From contig JAWZYV010006264.1 in assembly GCA_038373885.1 (NCBI GenBank), positions 62,001 to 126,000 on the forward strand: a stretch of DNA of 64,000 nucleotides, written 5' to 3'. A program made the position numbers and the translations under genes. This DNA comes from Cheiracanthium punctorium (lineage: Eukaryota; Arthropoda; Arachnida; Araneae; Cheiracanthiidae). Numbering within the stretch: the first letter of the stretch is position 1; each line of letters starts with the position of its first letter. Below the pieces are notes generated by a model. That model ran no database searches. It was given only the letters and a program-made list of their open reading frames with translations, and was not told the origin of the DNA. Shown here in pieces: positions 53,877-64,000 of the stretch.

Positions 53877-54101
53877 TAAGGTGAGCAAACGTCCCCATTT
53901 TCCGGGGACAGTCCCCATTTTCAGGACGTTTTTCAAATTGTCCCCACAATGTAAAAATGGAACTGGGGACAATTTTTAATTATTGCATTGTTTTTCAATT
54001 AAATTACTGTTAATTATTGCATTAATTATAAATGTCCCCAGTTTTGTTGTCAGAATCGGGGACATGTCCCCGATTCTGACTACAAAAATCTGGTCACCTT
54101 A
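53877..54101. mobile_element. 225-bp hAT-like MITE in the RT active-site strand
   Basis: Exact 8-bp duplication GATATCAC at 53869-53876 and 54102-54109. Ends are TAAGGTGAGC and, reverse-complemented, TAAGGTGACCAG. CGGGGACA/TGTCCCCG motifs repeat inside. Ignoring the insertion and one copy of the duplication brings the gypsy VYLGDIINVGKTF reading back into one frame. Confidence 0.87.
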
Positions 54102-54159
54102 GATATCACCCAAGTAAACGAGACACGCTTCGTTGGAAAGTCCTCTCAACACTATCTCC

Positions 54160-54614
54160 GCTTGTATTTATAGGCGACGCAGAAGCTACAAGAAGCTTCC
54201 AGAAAAGTCTATTTCTCGAAGATTCCACATAAAACGGGAATTTTGATTATGTCATCGAGAGAAATATTAGGCTATTATGTGATTTTAATGCAGCAAAAAC
54301 AACTTTACAAGCCCCATAGGGAAAATCGCGCCAAATGACCAAAATGTCACCAAGCTTGGCGACTTTTTGAGAAATATTGCCAAATTTGGCACCAAAAATA
54401 AGTCCCCGAAAGTGAAGTTACCGAACGCCTAGACCAATATTTCTCGAAATTTCTAGAATCACCATAGGAAATCAATGGGGAAACCAAAATCTCCGTATCT
54501 CCGGTTCTAGTTGACTGATTTTGATGCAACAAAAAGCAAAATTTAACTATTTGAAGCGTAGAATACGAAGTTCGAACTATTTTAAGCCCCACAACAGCCC
54601 GAAAATTCGTAACA
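54160..54614 (-). repeat. Truncated LTR of gypsy copy 2
   Basis: Similar in reverse orientation to 1898-2355, starting TGTTACGAATTTTCGGGC at 54614 and running to the TATAAATA box, where it meets the RT fragment. The junction falls in AAGCGG, a short sequence also present in the intact LTR at that point. Confidence 0.82.
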
Positions 54615-54679
54615 ATATTGATCAGTTTAGCATTTAGTTAGTAAGTAGAGTGTTTCAGTGATTTCGTAGTAAAACTGTA

Positions 54680-55135
54680 ATAAAACGTGCAGCTTTATCG
54701 ATTTCGGACAAGCTAAACATTTTGAAAAAGTACGACGAAGGATGTGTAGCTAAAAAACAAACAAAAGGATATTGCCACTGAATTAGGCTTACCCCCTTCC
54801 ACTTTAAGAACTGTGCTAAAAAACAGATCTGAATTTGAACAAAATGGATTAGTGGGAGGCAGTAAATGACAAAAAGTAGAACACGGAAAGTATGCGGAGT
54901 AGGAAAAAGTTTTATTGAGCTGGTTCGGTTTCAACAAGCTCGAAGTTTAAATTATCCACTGAATGGTAGTGTTGTAATAGAAAAGGACAAGGAGATAGTG
55001 GCAAATCTTAACTTCACTGAATTTTGTGGATCGACAGGTTGGCTGGAAAGATTTTGGAGCAGGCATGGTATTGTTTACCGGCAAATTTCAGGAGAGGCTG
55101 AATCTCTTATTGATGATGATATTGCTTCATGAAAA
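54680..55135 (+). pseudogene. Tigger (pogo) transposase N-terminal relic
   Basis: Three consecutive frames give KRAALSISDKLNILKKYDEG (psq-type helix-turn-helix start), DIATELGLPPSTLRTVLKNR (the rest of that domain) and STGWLERFWSRHGIVYRQIS followed by GEAESL (the CENP-B-type DNA-binding domain end). At least two frameshifts and stops break it. The DDE catalytic domain is absent; the sequence turns into the endonuclease-type repeat at ~55160. Gypsy copy 2 ends just to the left. Confidence 0.82.
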
Positions 55136-55159
55136 GAAAATGTGTTACCTTCATTATTA

Positions 55160-55560
55160 GCACTCAGGTGCTATTTCTTTCAAGCACAGGTTTTTGTCTA
55201 CACAGCGCGCCATGGTCACTTTTCCGTTTGATTCATGTCTACTACAGAGTGATTTGATATTGCTAATGGAAACATGGACTATCCCTTCAGATGATTTTCA
55301 AGTACCAGGATTCACTTTGGTCGAACAGATAGACGGGGGGAGAGGAGTGTATTATGGAATACCATTTACATTTCAACCGATAACTTTACAGGTTTTTGAA
55401 TAAAATCTCCCCAAATCATCATGAGTACGTACTATAAGTATTTGTAATGAAATGTAATTTGTAAAGAAAAATGGACTTATATAATACGCTAACGTATGCA
55501 CCACCAAATCGATATTTCTACGCTGCGAACTGCAACAACTAGATAAAACATTAGCATAAT
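55160..55560 (+). pseudogene. EEP endonuclease relic of a LINE-type element, copy 2
   Basis: SDLILLMETWTIPSDDFQVP followed by GFTLVEQIDG matches the first copy at 41180-41310, and the DNA is similar from about 55165 to 55345. Further right, a broken frame reads TYAPPNRYFYAA, as expected for a later part of the domain. It is non-functional. Confidence 0.6.
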
Positions 55561-56531
55561 AACAATAACACATGTCCAATCCAAATTAACAGTTAGGAGA
55601 CATCAAATGGAGCAAGCATATTCGTTACTTTTATTTATGCATGCCATGCCGTACCTAGATTACAAAATAACAATAATGGACATGTGAAAATGCAAGATCT
55701 TTCAGATCTTCTCACAGCTTTAAAGTATCTTGTCAATTTACAATACTTGGCGCATTTATCACACATCTAAAATCTTCACTATGCAGTGGGCTAAAGCACA
55801 TTTTAGCCATTTCCTGTTCCTTTCATACTATTGTAACTAGGGATACGTACAAAATAATGTAACCATACTATAAAAACAAAAATATCAGGTTGCTAACTTT
55901 AGCACAACACTGGTGTTATTCAAGAGTAACATACCTATTAGCGGAACCAATGAATGGAAGACACCACACTAAATACAGATTTGAGGAAGCTTGTATTTGC
56001 TGAAATTAAGAAGTATTTCTGTAGGATTTTGTACATGTTCCACAATGTATCGCCCAGTACAGTAGTTTTATAATCATTTTATGAATGAAAATGCCACCAA
56101 TTATGTCTTTTTGTACATTTTGCATGTCAGTACTTGGCATGGCCACCATCGGCTTTTATGATGACACCCAAAATTTGTAGTAACCTTAACCTAAATAAAT
56201 TTAATGACAAATACCTTTAAAGCAAAGAAACTTGATTTTCGTTAAAATGATTCCAATGATTTGGCCAACACTGCACTAATCGTAAAGAACAGTAGGGTAT
56301 AGGGTGGCGAAGCTGGTCGCCTTGGCAGTTAGTACTATTTATTCTGCAGAAAAATTTATTTTTTTAAAAAGTGACAAATGGAGGTTAGTATGAAGTAGTC
56401 AGGTAATATGGAATAGGTGGTTTAAACTGGGGGAAAACTTATCATATTTCATAAAACATAGTTTTTTTTTAAACTATAAAACCATATTTTAAGGATTATG
56501 TTCAAATCATTTCTGTTTCAAGTCGTTTTAC

Positions 56532-56692
56532 AAAACTCACGGACATAATCTTCTTTCTCTGCTCCGATTCAGTGAAGGTGAGCCCACAAAGAACAGTTGG
56601 AGGATTGAATTCAAATTTCTCCTCATTGATTATTGGAAAACTTTCTGTTACAGAAGATACATTTAGTATCCTTGTTTTGCGGTTCTTTAATT
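56532..56692 (-). other. Exon-like open frame (unassigned)
   Basis: The minus strand has an open stretch with FPIINEEKFEFNPPTVLCGL and TFTESEQRKKIMS, followed by a good GTGAGT donor at about 56539. The acceptor side (CAATTAAAG) is weak. I do not recognise the peptide. It could be an exon of an unknown gene between the ABCC genes, a transposon fragment, or chance. Confidence 0.2.
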
Positions 56693-59600
56693 GATAGAAT
56701 GAAATCCATTACAATATTACCTGGTATTCCATAATACCAGACTACCTATACATACCAGGAATAAAAGTCTAGGTCAGTGTTTTCCGGACACCCTGTATGC
56801 TGCAAGGTAGCATTTTGATAATTTATATCTAAATTTGTGTCATGATGGCTCAAAGGCCTGCTATCAACACAAACAGCTTTGGGACATGGATCCCTAAAGC
56901 TTTCTAAAAAGGGGCCTCGGAAATTTTATTTCTTAAGGCCCTTGTTTGTAGGGCTTAATCCAGTTCTAGTCATGAGAGCTTTATACATGGTTAGATAGCT
57001 TTATGCATGGTTCAAAATGCAAATTGAATGCATGAAATCTTGAAGTATGCAAATCCAAAGTTGTAAAACAAAATTTTGAAGGGGGCCATCTAGAGCCACC
57101 CTTGTGACCAATAATGGTTGTTTGCTATTGAAAATATTTGATGCACTTGAACTCGTGTGCTAATTTAAAATAATTCTTTTCTTATCAAGAAATGATACCA
57201 TATTCATGACAATTCATGATTGCATATGATTTGCACAGCCAAAGGCAGCATAAAACTAAGTTGCTTTGCTTATTTTGTATTGAGTGAACTTGTTATGCTC
57301 TAGTCAATAAATGTTATGTTCAAAAGCTATTGCTAGGCAAAAAAAAAAAAAAAAAAAATCCTATAGACTGATTTGAATGTCACTGAACGCAGAATGAAAC
57401 TACATTCAATTGTATAAAGATTATTGAGATGGCAAAGCAACTGATTGCCAAAGGTGACTAATTTTTTAAATAAAAGATGCAATGGTTTAATAATTAAAGA
57501 AACTTTAAAAGCCAGGATTAATTAGAATTGTGCTACCATTTTTCATAAGTATGGACAGCATTTAAAGTAACAAATAAATCACATATTTGTTCCATTTAAT
57601 TTCATTTTGTTGTTGCATGTATCATTGTGATGTGTTTAAATGTGTTTAAGAGGCTATACTGAAATTAGAATATAAATGTTTATAGCAATTGTTGTTTTCT
57701 TTCTTAATTTGTGTACGACCTCTGAAATGCTGTCATGTTATGTGACTTTTTTTTCTTTGAGAGTCACTGGAAAGTGGTTCAACCCCACAAGGCTCAATTT
57801 TTTTTTCTGTGTCTGAAATAAATATATGTGATAATGTTAGCGATGATTATTTAGGGAAAAATAGTTTAAAAAATAATAGCCTAATATTTTACTAGAAAAT
57901 AACTTTTTTATTCCAGTTTTGTATGTGGTACACTGGGCCTTAGCTATACTTTTTTGGTATTTATTTTGACATTTTAGTATTCGAATCATTTCTTGATAGA
58001 ACAAACTCCAACGCACAGTCATTTTTTCTTGTCAAAACTCTTAGCTAACTATTTTGTTGTTACTTTTCTAAAATAAGCAAAACCACATTCGAAAGATTAC
58101 TGTTAAAATTTCAATCAGTTTTGACAATAATATGAACAGTTAGTACATCTACACACAGCAGCCTGAATTATATCATTGCTATCTATGTATAAATACTCTT
58201 AAAAACCGACAGATGTCTATACTAGTATTTTATAAACCTACAGGAATAATTAAAGTGGCTATTCCACATATGGTACCAGGTGCCTTGTAGGGTTAAGTCA
58301 ACATCTCTCAAATCCCTGGACATTCCTAATAGCATGCCAGTCTTATAGCACCCTCAAGACTAAGAATTCAGAGAGATATATTAATTGCCTTTTCATTAAA
58401 TTTTGATACTCAGTCCAATTCTTCGCTTGAAAACAAAAATTACTACTCCTCTTTTTATTTTTGAAGGTAGCTGATAGAAAACTTTAATTTTTGAAGGTGC
58501 TTTTAGTTTTATATGTTATATTTATATTAAAATATGACTATCCAAATATTTATTTAGATATAAATATAAAATATTTTGGCAAAGTGCTGCAGAATCCGGA
58601 AGTTTATCATAGAAATATTTTTTAAATATAAATACTAAACAAATCTTGCATTAATCAAAAGCTGTTCCGACAAATAAAAGTTATTGAACTTCCGCATGTT
58701 AAATATTCATGTATAGTTTGAATGAAGCCACTAGCTTGTAGTTACTTTTTGTTTCCAAAATTTAATGAAAGTAATCCTATGAATGCACACTGCATAGTTA
58801 ACATGTCAATCGCGTAAATGTACAGCACATATTCAGTCAAAAATAATTCATGTCCATCTTCAGGCAGAATCAGGCTGACAATCTCAGTACCTGGTATCTA
58901 CAGGTATTTCAAGTGTAGCTTCATTATGATAAATTTGCTCAAGAGAAGATTGGTTAATTTTATCTTGAAATGTATAAAGAGAAAAAATAATGAATAATCC
59001 CATTGTTAATCAATGTGTAAATTTAATGAAATTTTTTTTTCAAAATAGAGTGGACTTTGTTGGTTCAGTAGCAGAAATGTTACAACTTGCCTTTTTGAAG
59101 TGTAAAAGATTAGTTGTCAAACAAGCAAACAATAAAAAGAACAAGATCTACTTTTTGTAATATTTTATTACAATATTTAAATTCAGCAGAATTTCATCAC
59201 AAATATATGTAACAAAATAACACTAACAAAAATGTACAAGTACCACAAAATTGATGTCATGCCAAAAAGAAAAAAAAAATGCAAAATATGGTTTTCATAA
59301 ACTGACCTTTCTTAGAAAGGAATATCAAAAATTTTGAGCTTTAAGGCACAGTTATTGGCTATAAGATATTAAGAAAAAGACATTTACAAGACTATGTGGA
59401 TTTTGGAGATGGACAAACATAATTTTTAGGCATTTCCAAAATAATATAATCTACACAGAACCACTTTGTATGCTGCATTAGAATATTTTTTAGCACTCCA
59501 AAGATGAGGGAGAGTGAATATTTTAGAGATACAAACATTTTCTTACTTTTCAATAGTTAAAAACAAAGATTTAACAAACATTTAAGAATTGTTAACTAGC

Positions 59601-60322
59601 AAATTTAGATTAATTTAGTTAAAAATTAAATATATTTTTTCATATTTCTATTTGAGATACATTTGAAAATTGTAAATTTATATTTCATTTTGATATACTA
59701 GAGGTTAAGATACTGTATTTCAGCAAACACATGCAAAATACAATTATTAATACTTTTCATTAAAATTAATTAACAGCAGCAAGAAAAAAGAAAATCATTC
59801 AATGCATAAACTACTTAATTAGCACAGGAACTATGTCATAGAAAACAACACTTGAGGTAAAATAATGACATCATAATGTTTATATTAAGATAATTTTCTT
59901 TTTTATTTCAATCTTTGTAATTTGAAATAATGTTTTTTGTCTACAGAAATAGTTGAAATATGAATGTTTTATGTCTATAGAATTTCATTAAAATAATGCA
60001 GATTAATTTAATGAAATTCTAGAATATGAAAACTTTGCATTTGTATAGATTTTCTTATTATTTTACAAAACTGTTGAATGCCTTAGAGCTTTTTGAAAAA
60101 ACTAAAATGTGAATTTAATACAAATATTCAATTAAGAATTTTGAATTTCAGTGACTTGCACCAGTTTAAAAATGGATAGCAAAATTCTATCATTTTTCTC
60201 TAGTTATGAGGCCTGCACTGTACAAAACCTGATGATTGAATAAAGAATGAGTAAAATAAATAAATAAATAAAAACATCTTACTACTCTTCAACAAAAAAT
60301 ACTTTGAAACTTGTTTCTACAA

Positions 60323-60328
60323 AATTTA
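60323..60328 (-). terminator. Candidate polyadenylation signal of gene B
   Basis: AATAAA on the minus strand (within AACAATAAATTTTG), about 330 bases after the gene B stop. Other AATAAA-like hexamers occur in this AT-rich stretch, so the choice is tentative. Confidence 0.3.
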
Positions 60329-60659
60329 TTGTTAAAAAAAATGACATTAAAACATTCACCGTAATTTAACAATCTAGATGTTATCATATTAAAAATCTAA
60401 ATTGTCATAATAATTTAATACTGCCATATGTACACAATTTTTTTTTTAAAAAACAATTGTGTTTAATTTGTATGTTAGTAATATGATGCATGCTCTGGTT
60501 TTAGGTAATATTTTGATAGTGTTACAGTTTAAAAAAATGATAAGACATATAAAATGAATGTAATTTGTACTAATGAAGATCATATCAAGCATGTATATCA
60601 GGACTTTCAGCTTACATCTTCTTATTTTCTTTACTGTAACTATCACCTTCTAAGCAAAC

Positions 60660-60771
60660 TCAAATTAATCCTGCATCTTTGGCCATGGCATAAAATACTG
60701 AATTCTCATCTTTCAAAAGATTTTCTGGACTGTCCATCTCTGAGATCATTCCTTTATCTAAAACAATGACC
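60660..60771 (-). CDS. ABCC (MRP1-like) gene B, last exon
   Basis: 112 nt: one base completes the codon from the previous exon, then 36 codons and TGA. The peptide VIVLDKGMISEMDSPENLLK through FYAMAKDAGLI is the conserved MRP C-terminus (human counterpart: VIVLDKGEIQEYGAPSDLL ... FYSMAKDAGLV). Acceptor TTTGTCAG. This fixes the 3' end of gene B, which lies upstream of gene A in the same orientation. Confidence 0.95.
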
Positions 60772-61907
<1,136 letters not shown>

Positions 61908-61915
61908 ATGTCAAC

Positions 61916-62718
61916 CAGTGGCACACATAGGATTTTCTCTGGGAGGGGGTCTAACACATAAAGCTGTGACACCAACCAGCTGAAAAAATGTGGAATTTTT
62001 TATAGTTTTATTGTAACACCCTTTTGCTGTGTTTTATTTATCTATCTTAATTGCTGAAAATAAGAATGTGATGTCTTCTAACATGCTTAAAAGTAAAAAA
62101 TTAAAAGACGATTTAACAAAGAAAAATTGACAACTCATATCCTCTTCGTTCCCGAGGTCCACAGATGTGGACCTTTTACTTTCCACTATTAAAACGATTC
62201 TTTAAGATTTTTTTTTTTAGTTCACATACGCCAATGTACATATGCGCAAATGCTTTGATTTTGAATAACGGATTTTAACGCATGCAAATGCGTAAATCCT
62301 ACCTACGGACACACGGATTTTGTTTTTGTTTGCCCTTATTTTTATTTTTGTTTGCTGTCATTCAAAAGAATATTTGAATGTTATTGAAATTGCCGAAGTT
62401 GAATTTGTTAATATTTTTTCGAAATTTATAAAGCTGAAAAGAACTTGTAGGACATCATTTACCTTTAAAAGTGTCTTGACAGTCTTCATTTTATGAGTAA
62501 TAACAACTTTTTACTATTGCAACTGAGATTGAGAATTAGGCTTTTATTCAAAAAATTATTTGAAAATACGCTTTCTTCTTATTGTTTTTAAGTGTAATAG
62601 GCTTTTTAAAAATAATTATGAGATTACTCTTTAATTTGAGATGCAGGATTTTTGGCAGGTGTGAAAAGGTTACGGGAGGGGTCCGGACCCTTGAACCCCT
62701 TCCTTGTGTGCGCCACTG
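61916..62718. mobile_element. 803-bp hAT-type MITE
   Basis: Exact 8-bp duplication ATGTCAAC at 61908-61915 and 62719-62726. Ends are CAGTGGCACACATAGG and, reverse-complemented, CAGTGGCGCACACAAGG. No transposase. It lies in a gene B intron. The right 250 bp and its flank recur at 63632-64000. Confidence 0.88.
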
Positions 62719-62831
62719 ATGTCAACTGTGTAACCAAATAATTCAAAGTTTGAATATAATGTAAAAATGAAATAATTTAGTTTTTAACTCCAAAAAAAAA
62801 AAAAAAATTACATACAAAGAAACAAAATAAA
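62465..62831 (+). repeat. Direct repeat at window end, copy 1
   Basis: Starts TTAAAAGTGTCTTGACAG and ends AGAAACAAAATAAA. It includes the right part of the hAT MITE, its right target duplication, the unique flank and an A-run. Copy 2 is at 63632-64000, about 1,167-1,169 bp to the right. Confidence 0.95.
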
Positions 62832-62918
62832 TACTGAAGGACATGTAAATAATTTCAAATAATTGTTTTTTAATACTACACAATTTTGTTTCACCACTAT
62901 CACCATTTTTATAACATA

Positions 62919-63363
62919 CTAGCCACCTTCGGTGACCAGTTTTGGCTGCCGTTGATTGCTTTGCAGCCAAAATGGGCAACCCAGAGCACATGTGCTGCTT
63001 TGTGACTGGCTTGTTCAACCTATGGCACACGGGCCTCTTCCTAACTGAAATTTGCAACCTATGGACCGTCTACCGTCAGCAACTAGCTGGTTCGCCTGCT
63101 TCACATCCAGCCTATGCAACGTACTAGTCGCTTTTACACGCATCGGTGAGCAGCTGCATCCAGCGACTAGCTGGTCTGCCAACGGCCTCTTCACGACCAA
63201 AAAGTGCAACCTACGGGCTACCCGCCTTCAGCGACCACCTGGTCCGCCAACGGGCCGCTTCATTGGCCCAATAGACTTTCTGATGTTTTGCACATCTGCT
63301 ATTTCCCTTCATGCTTAGAGTTAAAATTAAATTATGTTTTTGCATGTTTTATTTTTTATAAGA
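62919..63363 (-). mobile_element. Short Helitron-like element (minus orientation)
   Basis: On the minus strand it begins TCTTATAAAAAATAAAAC, close to the 5' end of Helitron 2, and ends GTCACCGAAGGTGGCTAG before a T, with a CACC-GAA-GGTG hairpin just before CTAG. The base before the 5' end is T rather than A, a small mismatch to the usual target. Confidence 0.55.
62930..63270. repeat. GC-rich degenerate repeats in Helitron-like element
   Basis: AGCGACTAGCTGGTCTGCCA-like segments occur near 63074, 63161 and 63227 at unequal spacing, with CGGCCTCTTC-like and TGCAACCTA-like segments between. Composition is much GC-richer than the surroundings. Confidence 0.6.
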
Positions 63364-63631
63364 AATGATCAATGTTCAATGTCCAAATGAACAAAAGATA
63401 TACAGTTTGTTTTATGAACAACAAAATCTTGTAGAAAATACCAAACTTAGGTGGTCACAAAGCAATTCATTTAGAAGTGTCATGTTTTTACACACACACA
63501 AAAAAAAAGAGTCTTCCCCAGAAGGAAAAAAAATGAAAGTATACTACAATAAGATAATAGTATGAAATAAGCGTAAAAAAAATTGACATTTTTTGATCCA
63601 TAATCCCGAAATAAAATGAGCCTGGAAGGGG
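63364..63631. other. AT-rich spacer before repeat copy 2
   Basis: It ends GAGCCTGGAAGGGG directly before TTAA, which resembles a piggyBac-type right end. No left end was identified. Confidence 0.35.
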
Positions 63632-64000
63632 TTAAAAGTGTCTTGACAGTCTTCATTTTATGAGTAATAACAACTTTTTACTACTGCAACTGAGATTGAG
63701 AATTAGGCTTTTATTCAAAAAATTATTTGAAAATACGCTTTCTTCTTATTGTTTTTAAGTGTAATAGGCTTTTTAAAAATAATTATGAGATTACTCTTTA
63801 ATTTGAGATGCAGGATTTTTGGCAGGTGTGAAAAGGTTACGGGAGGGGTCCGGACCCCTTGAACCCCTTCCTTGTGTGCGCCACTGATGTCAACTGTGTA
63901 ACCAAATAATTCAAAGTTTGAATATAATGTAAAAATGAAATAATTTAGTTTTTAACTCCAAAAAAAAAAAAAAAAATTACATACAAAGAAACAAAATAAA
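63632..64000 (+). repeat. Direct repeat at window end, copy 2
   Basis: Matches 62465-62831 with very few differences: one substitution (ATTGC to ACTGC), one extra C after CGGACC, and a slightly longer A-run. It includes the hAT right end and ATGTCAAC but not its left end. It continues to the window edge. Confidence 0.95.

Larger units (their letters stand above)
51498..54614 (-). mobile_element. Ty3/gypsy copy 2 (minus strand), rearranged and interrupted
   Basis: From right to left on the minus strand: LTR 5' half (54614 down to ~54160), fused to the middle of reverse transcriptase, then RNase H, integrase zinc finger and integrase core, ending in mid-integrase at ~51498. Gag, protease, the RT N-terminus and the 3' LTR are missing. 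Two hAT MITEs (52763-53339 and 53877-54101) interrupt it. The LTR is a diverged relative of 1898-2834, and the right flank starts ATATT, as at the first gypsy site. Confidence 0.85.
55561..60659. other. Five-kb interval downstream of gene B, no gene called
   Basis: AT-rich DNA between the relics and the gene B stop codon. One exon-like frame is listed separately at 56532-56692. CCGGACACCCTGTA near 56795 looks like one end of a mariner-type element, but no partner end was found. There is an A-run at 57340-57358. The part next to 60660 should contain the gene B 3' untranslated region. Confidence 0.4.

Noticed and set aside
63015..63318. Frames of 64 and 88 codons
   Set aside because: GC-rich degenerate repeats inside the Helitron-like element; no motif.

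Overview
This is eukaryotic nuclear DNA, most likely from an arthropod and probably an arachnid. The evidence is an AT-rich background, spliced ABC-transporter exons separated by kilobase-scale introns, and a dense load of arthropod-type mobile elements (Ty3/gypsy, R1-like LINE, hAT, Helitron, piggyBac, Tigger/mariner). The lineage is inferred from element style and protein similarity recalled from memory, not from a search.

Host genes. Two tandem ABCC (MRP1-like) transporter genes lie on the minus strand. Gene A occupies about 28.6 kb down to 7.8 kb. Ten exons joined by canonical GT/AG splice sites in compatible phases give 540 continuous codons, covering TMD0, the L0 linker and most of TMD1. 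Its first coding exon was not found, and its NBD1, TMD2 and NBD2 must lie beyond the left edge. Gene B enters from the right edge. Only its last two exons are present (61341-61535 and 60660-60771), carrying the end of NBD2 and the stop codon. Gene B therefore ends about 32 kb upstream of gene A exon 2, in the same orientation.

Mobile elements by region. 0.7-5.0 kb: an inside-out Ty3/gypsy composite (integrase end, LTR, gag, protease) bounded by inverted LTR ends and an ATAT target duplication. 6.6-7.1 kb: the 3' end of a LINE. 9.2 kb: a near-perfect palindrome in a gene A intron. 11.4-12.7 kb: a piggyBac-like relic. 13.8-14.6 kb: the C-terminus of a hAT transposase. 14.8-16.5 and 19.1-21.4 kb: two Helitrons. 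22.3-23.2 kb: a deleted Tigger. 24.1-24.4 kb: a mariner-type transposase relic. 29.5-33.0 kb: a TIR element followed by a 3-kb hAT. 34.4-34.8 kb: a piggyBac MITE carrying a long hairpin. 35.2-39.0 kb: a 5'-truncated R1-like LINE with an open 987-codon ORF. 40.6-41.3 kb: a Harbinger-like MITE, a 97-bp tandem duplication and a LINE endonuclease relic. 43.2-48.2 kb: a 5-kb hAT containing other elements. 49.0-51.2 kb: a mariner MITE, a foldback element, and a LINE endonuclease split by a hAT MITE. 51.5-54.6 kb: a second gypsy copy on the minus strand, split by two hAT MITEs. 54.7-55.1 kb: a Tigger transposase N-terminus. 61.9-64.0 kb: a hAT MITE whose right half and flank are repeated at the window end, with a small Helitron between the copies.

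No CRISPR array, rRNA or functional tRNA was seen. Most of the remaining sequence is AT-rich intron or intergenic DNA with no recognisable gene. The most unusual structures are the inside-out gypsy composite, the strings of nested hAT insertions with exact 8-bp duplications, the repeated 21-bp motif 3' of the R1-like ORF, and the tandem repeat that runs into the window edge.
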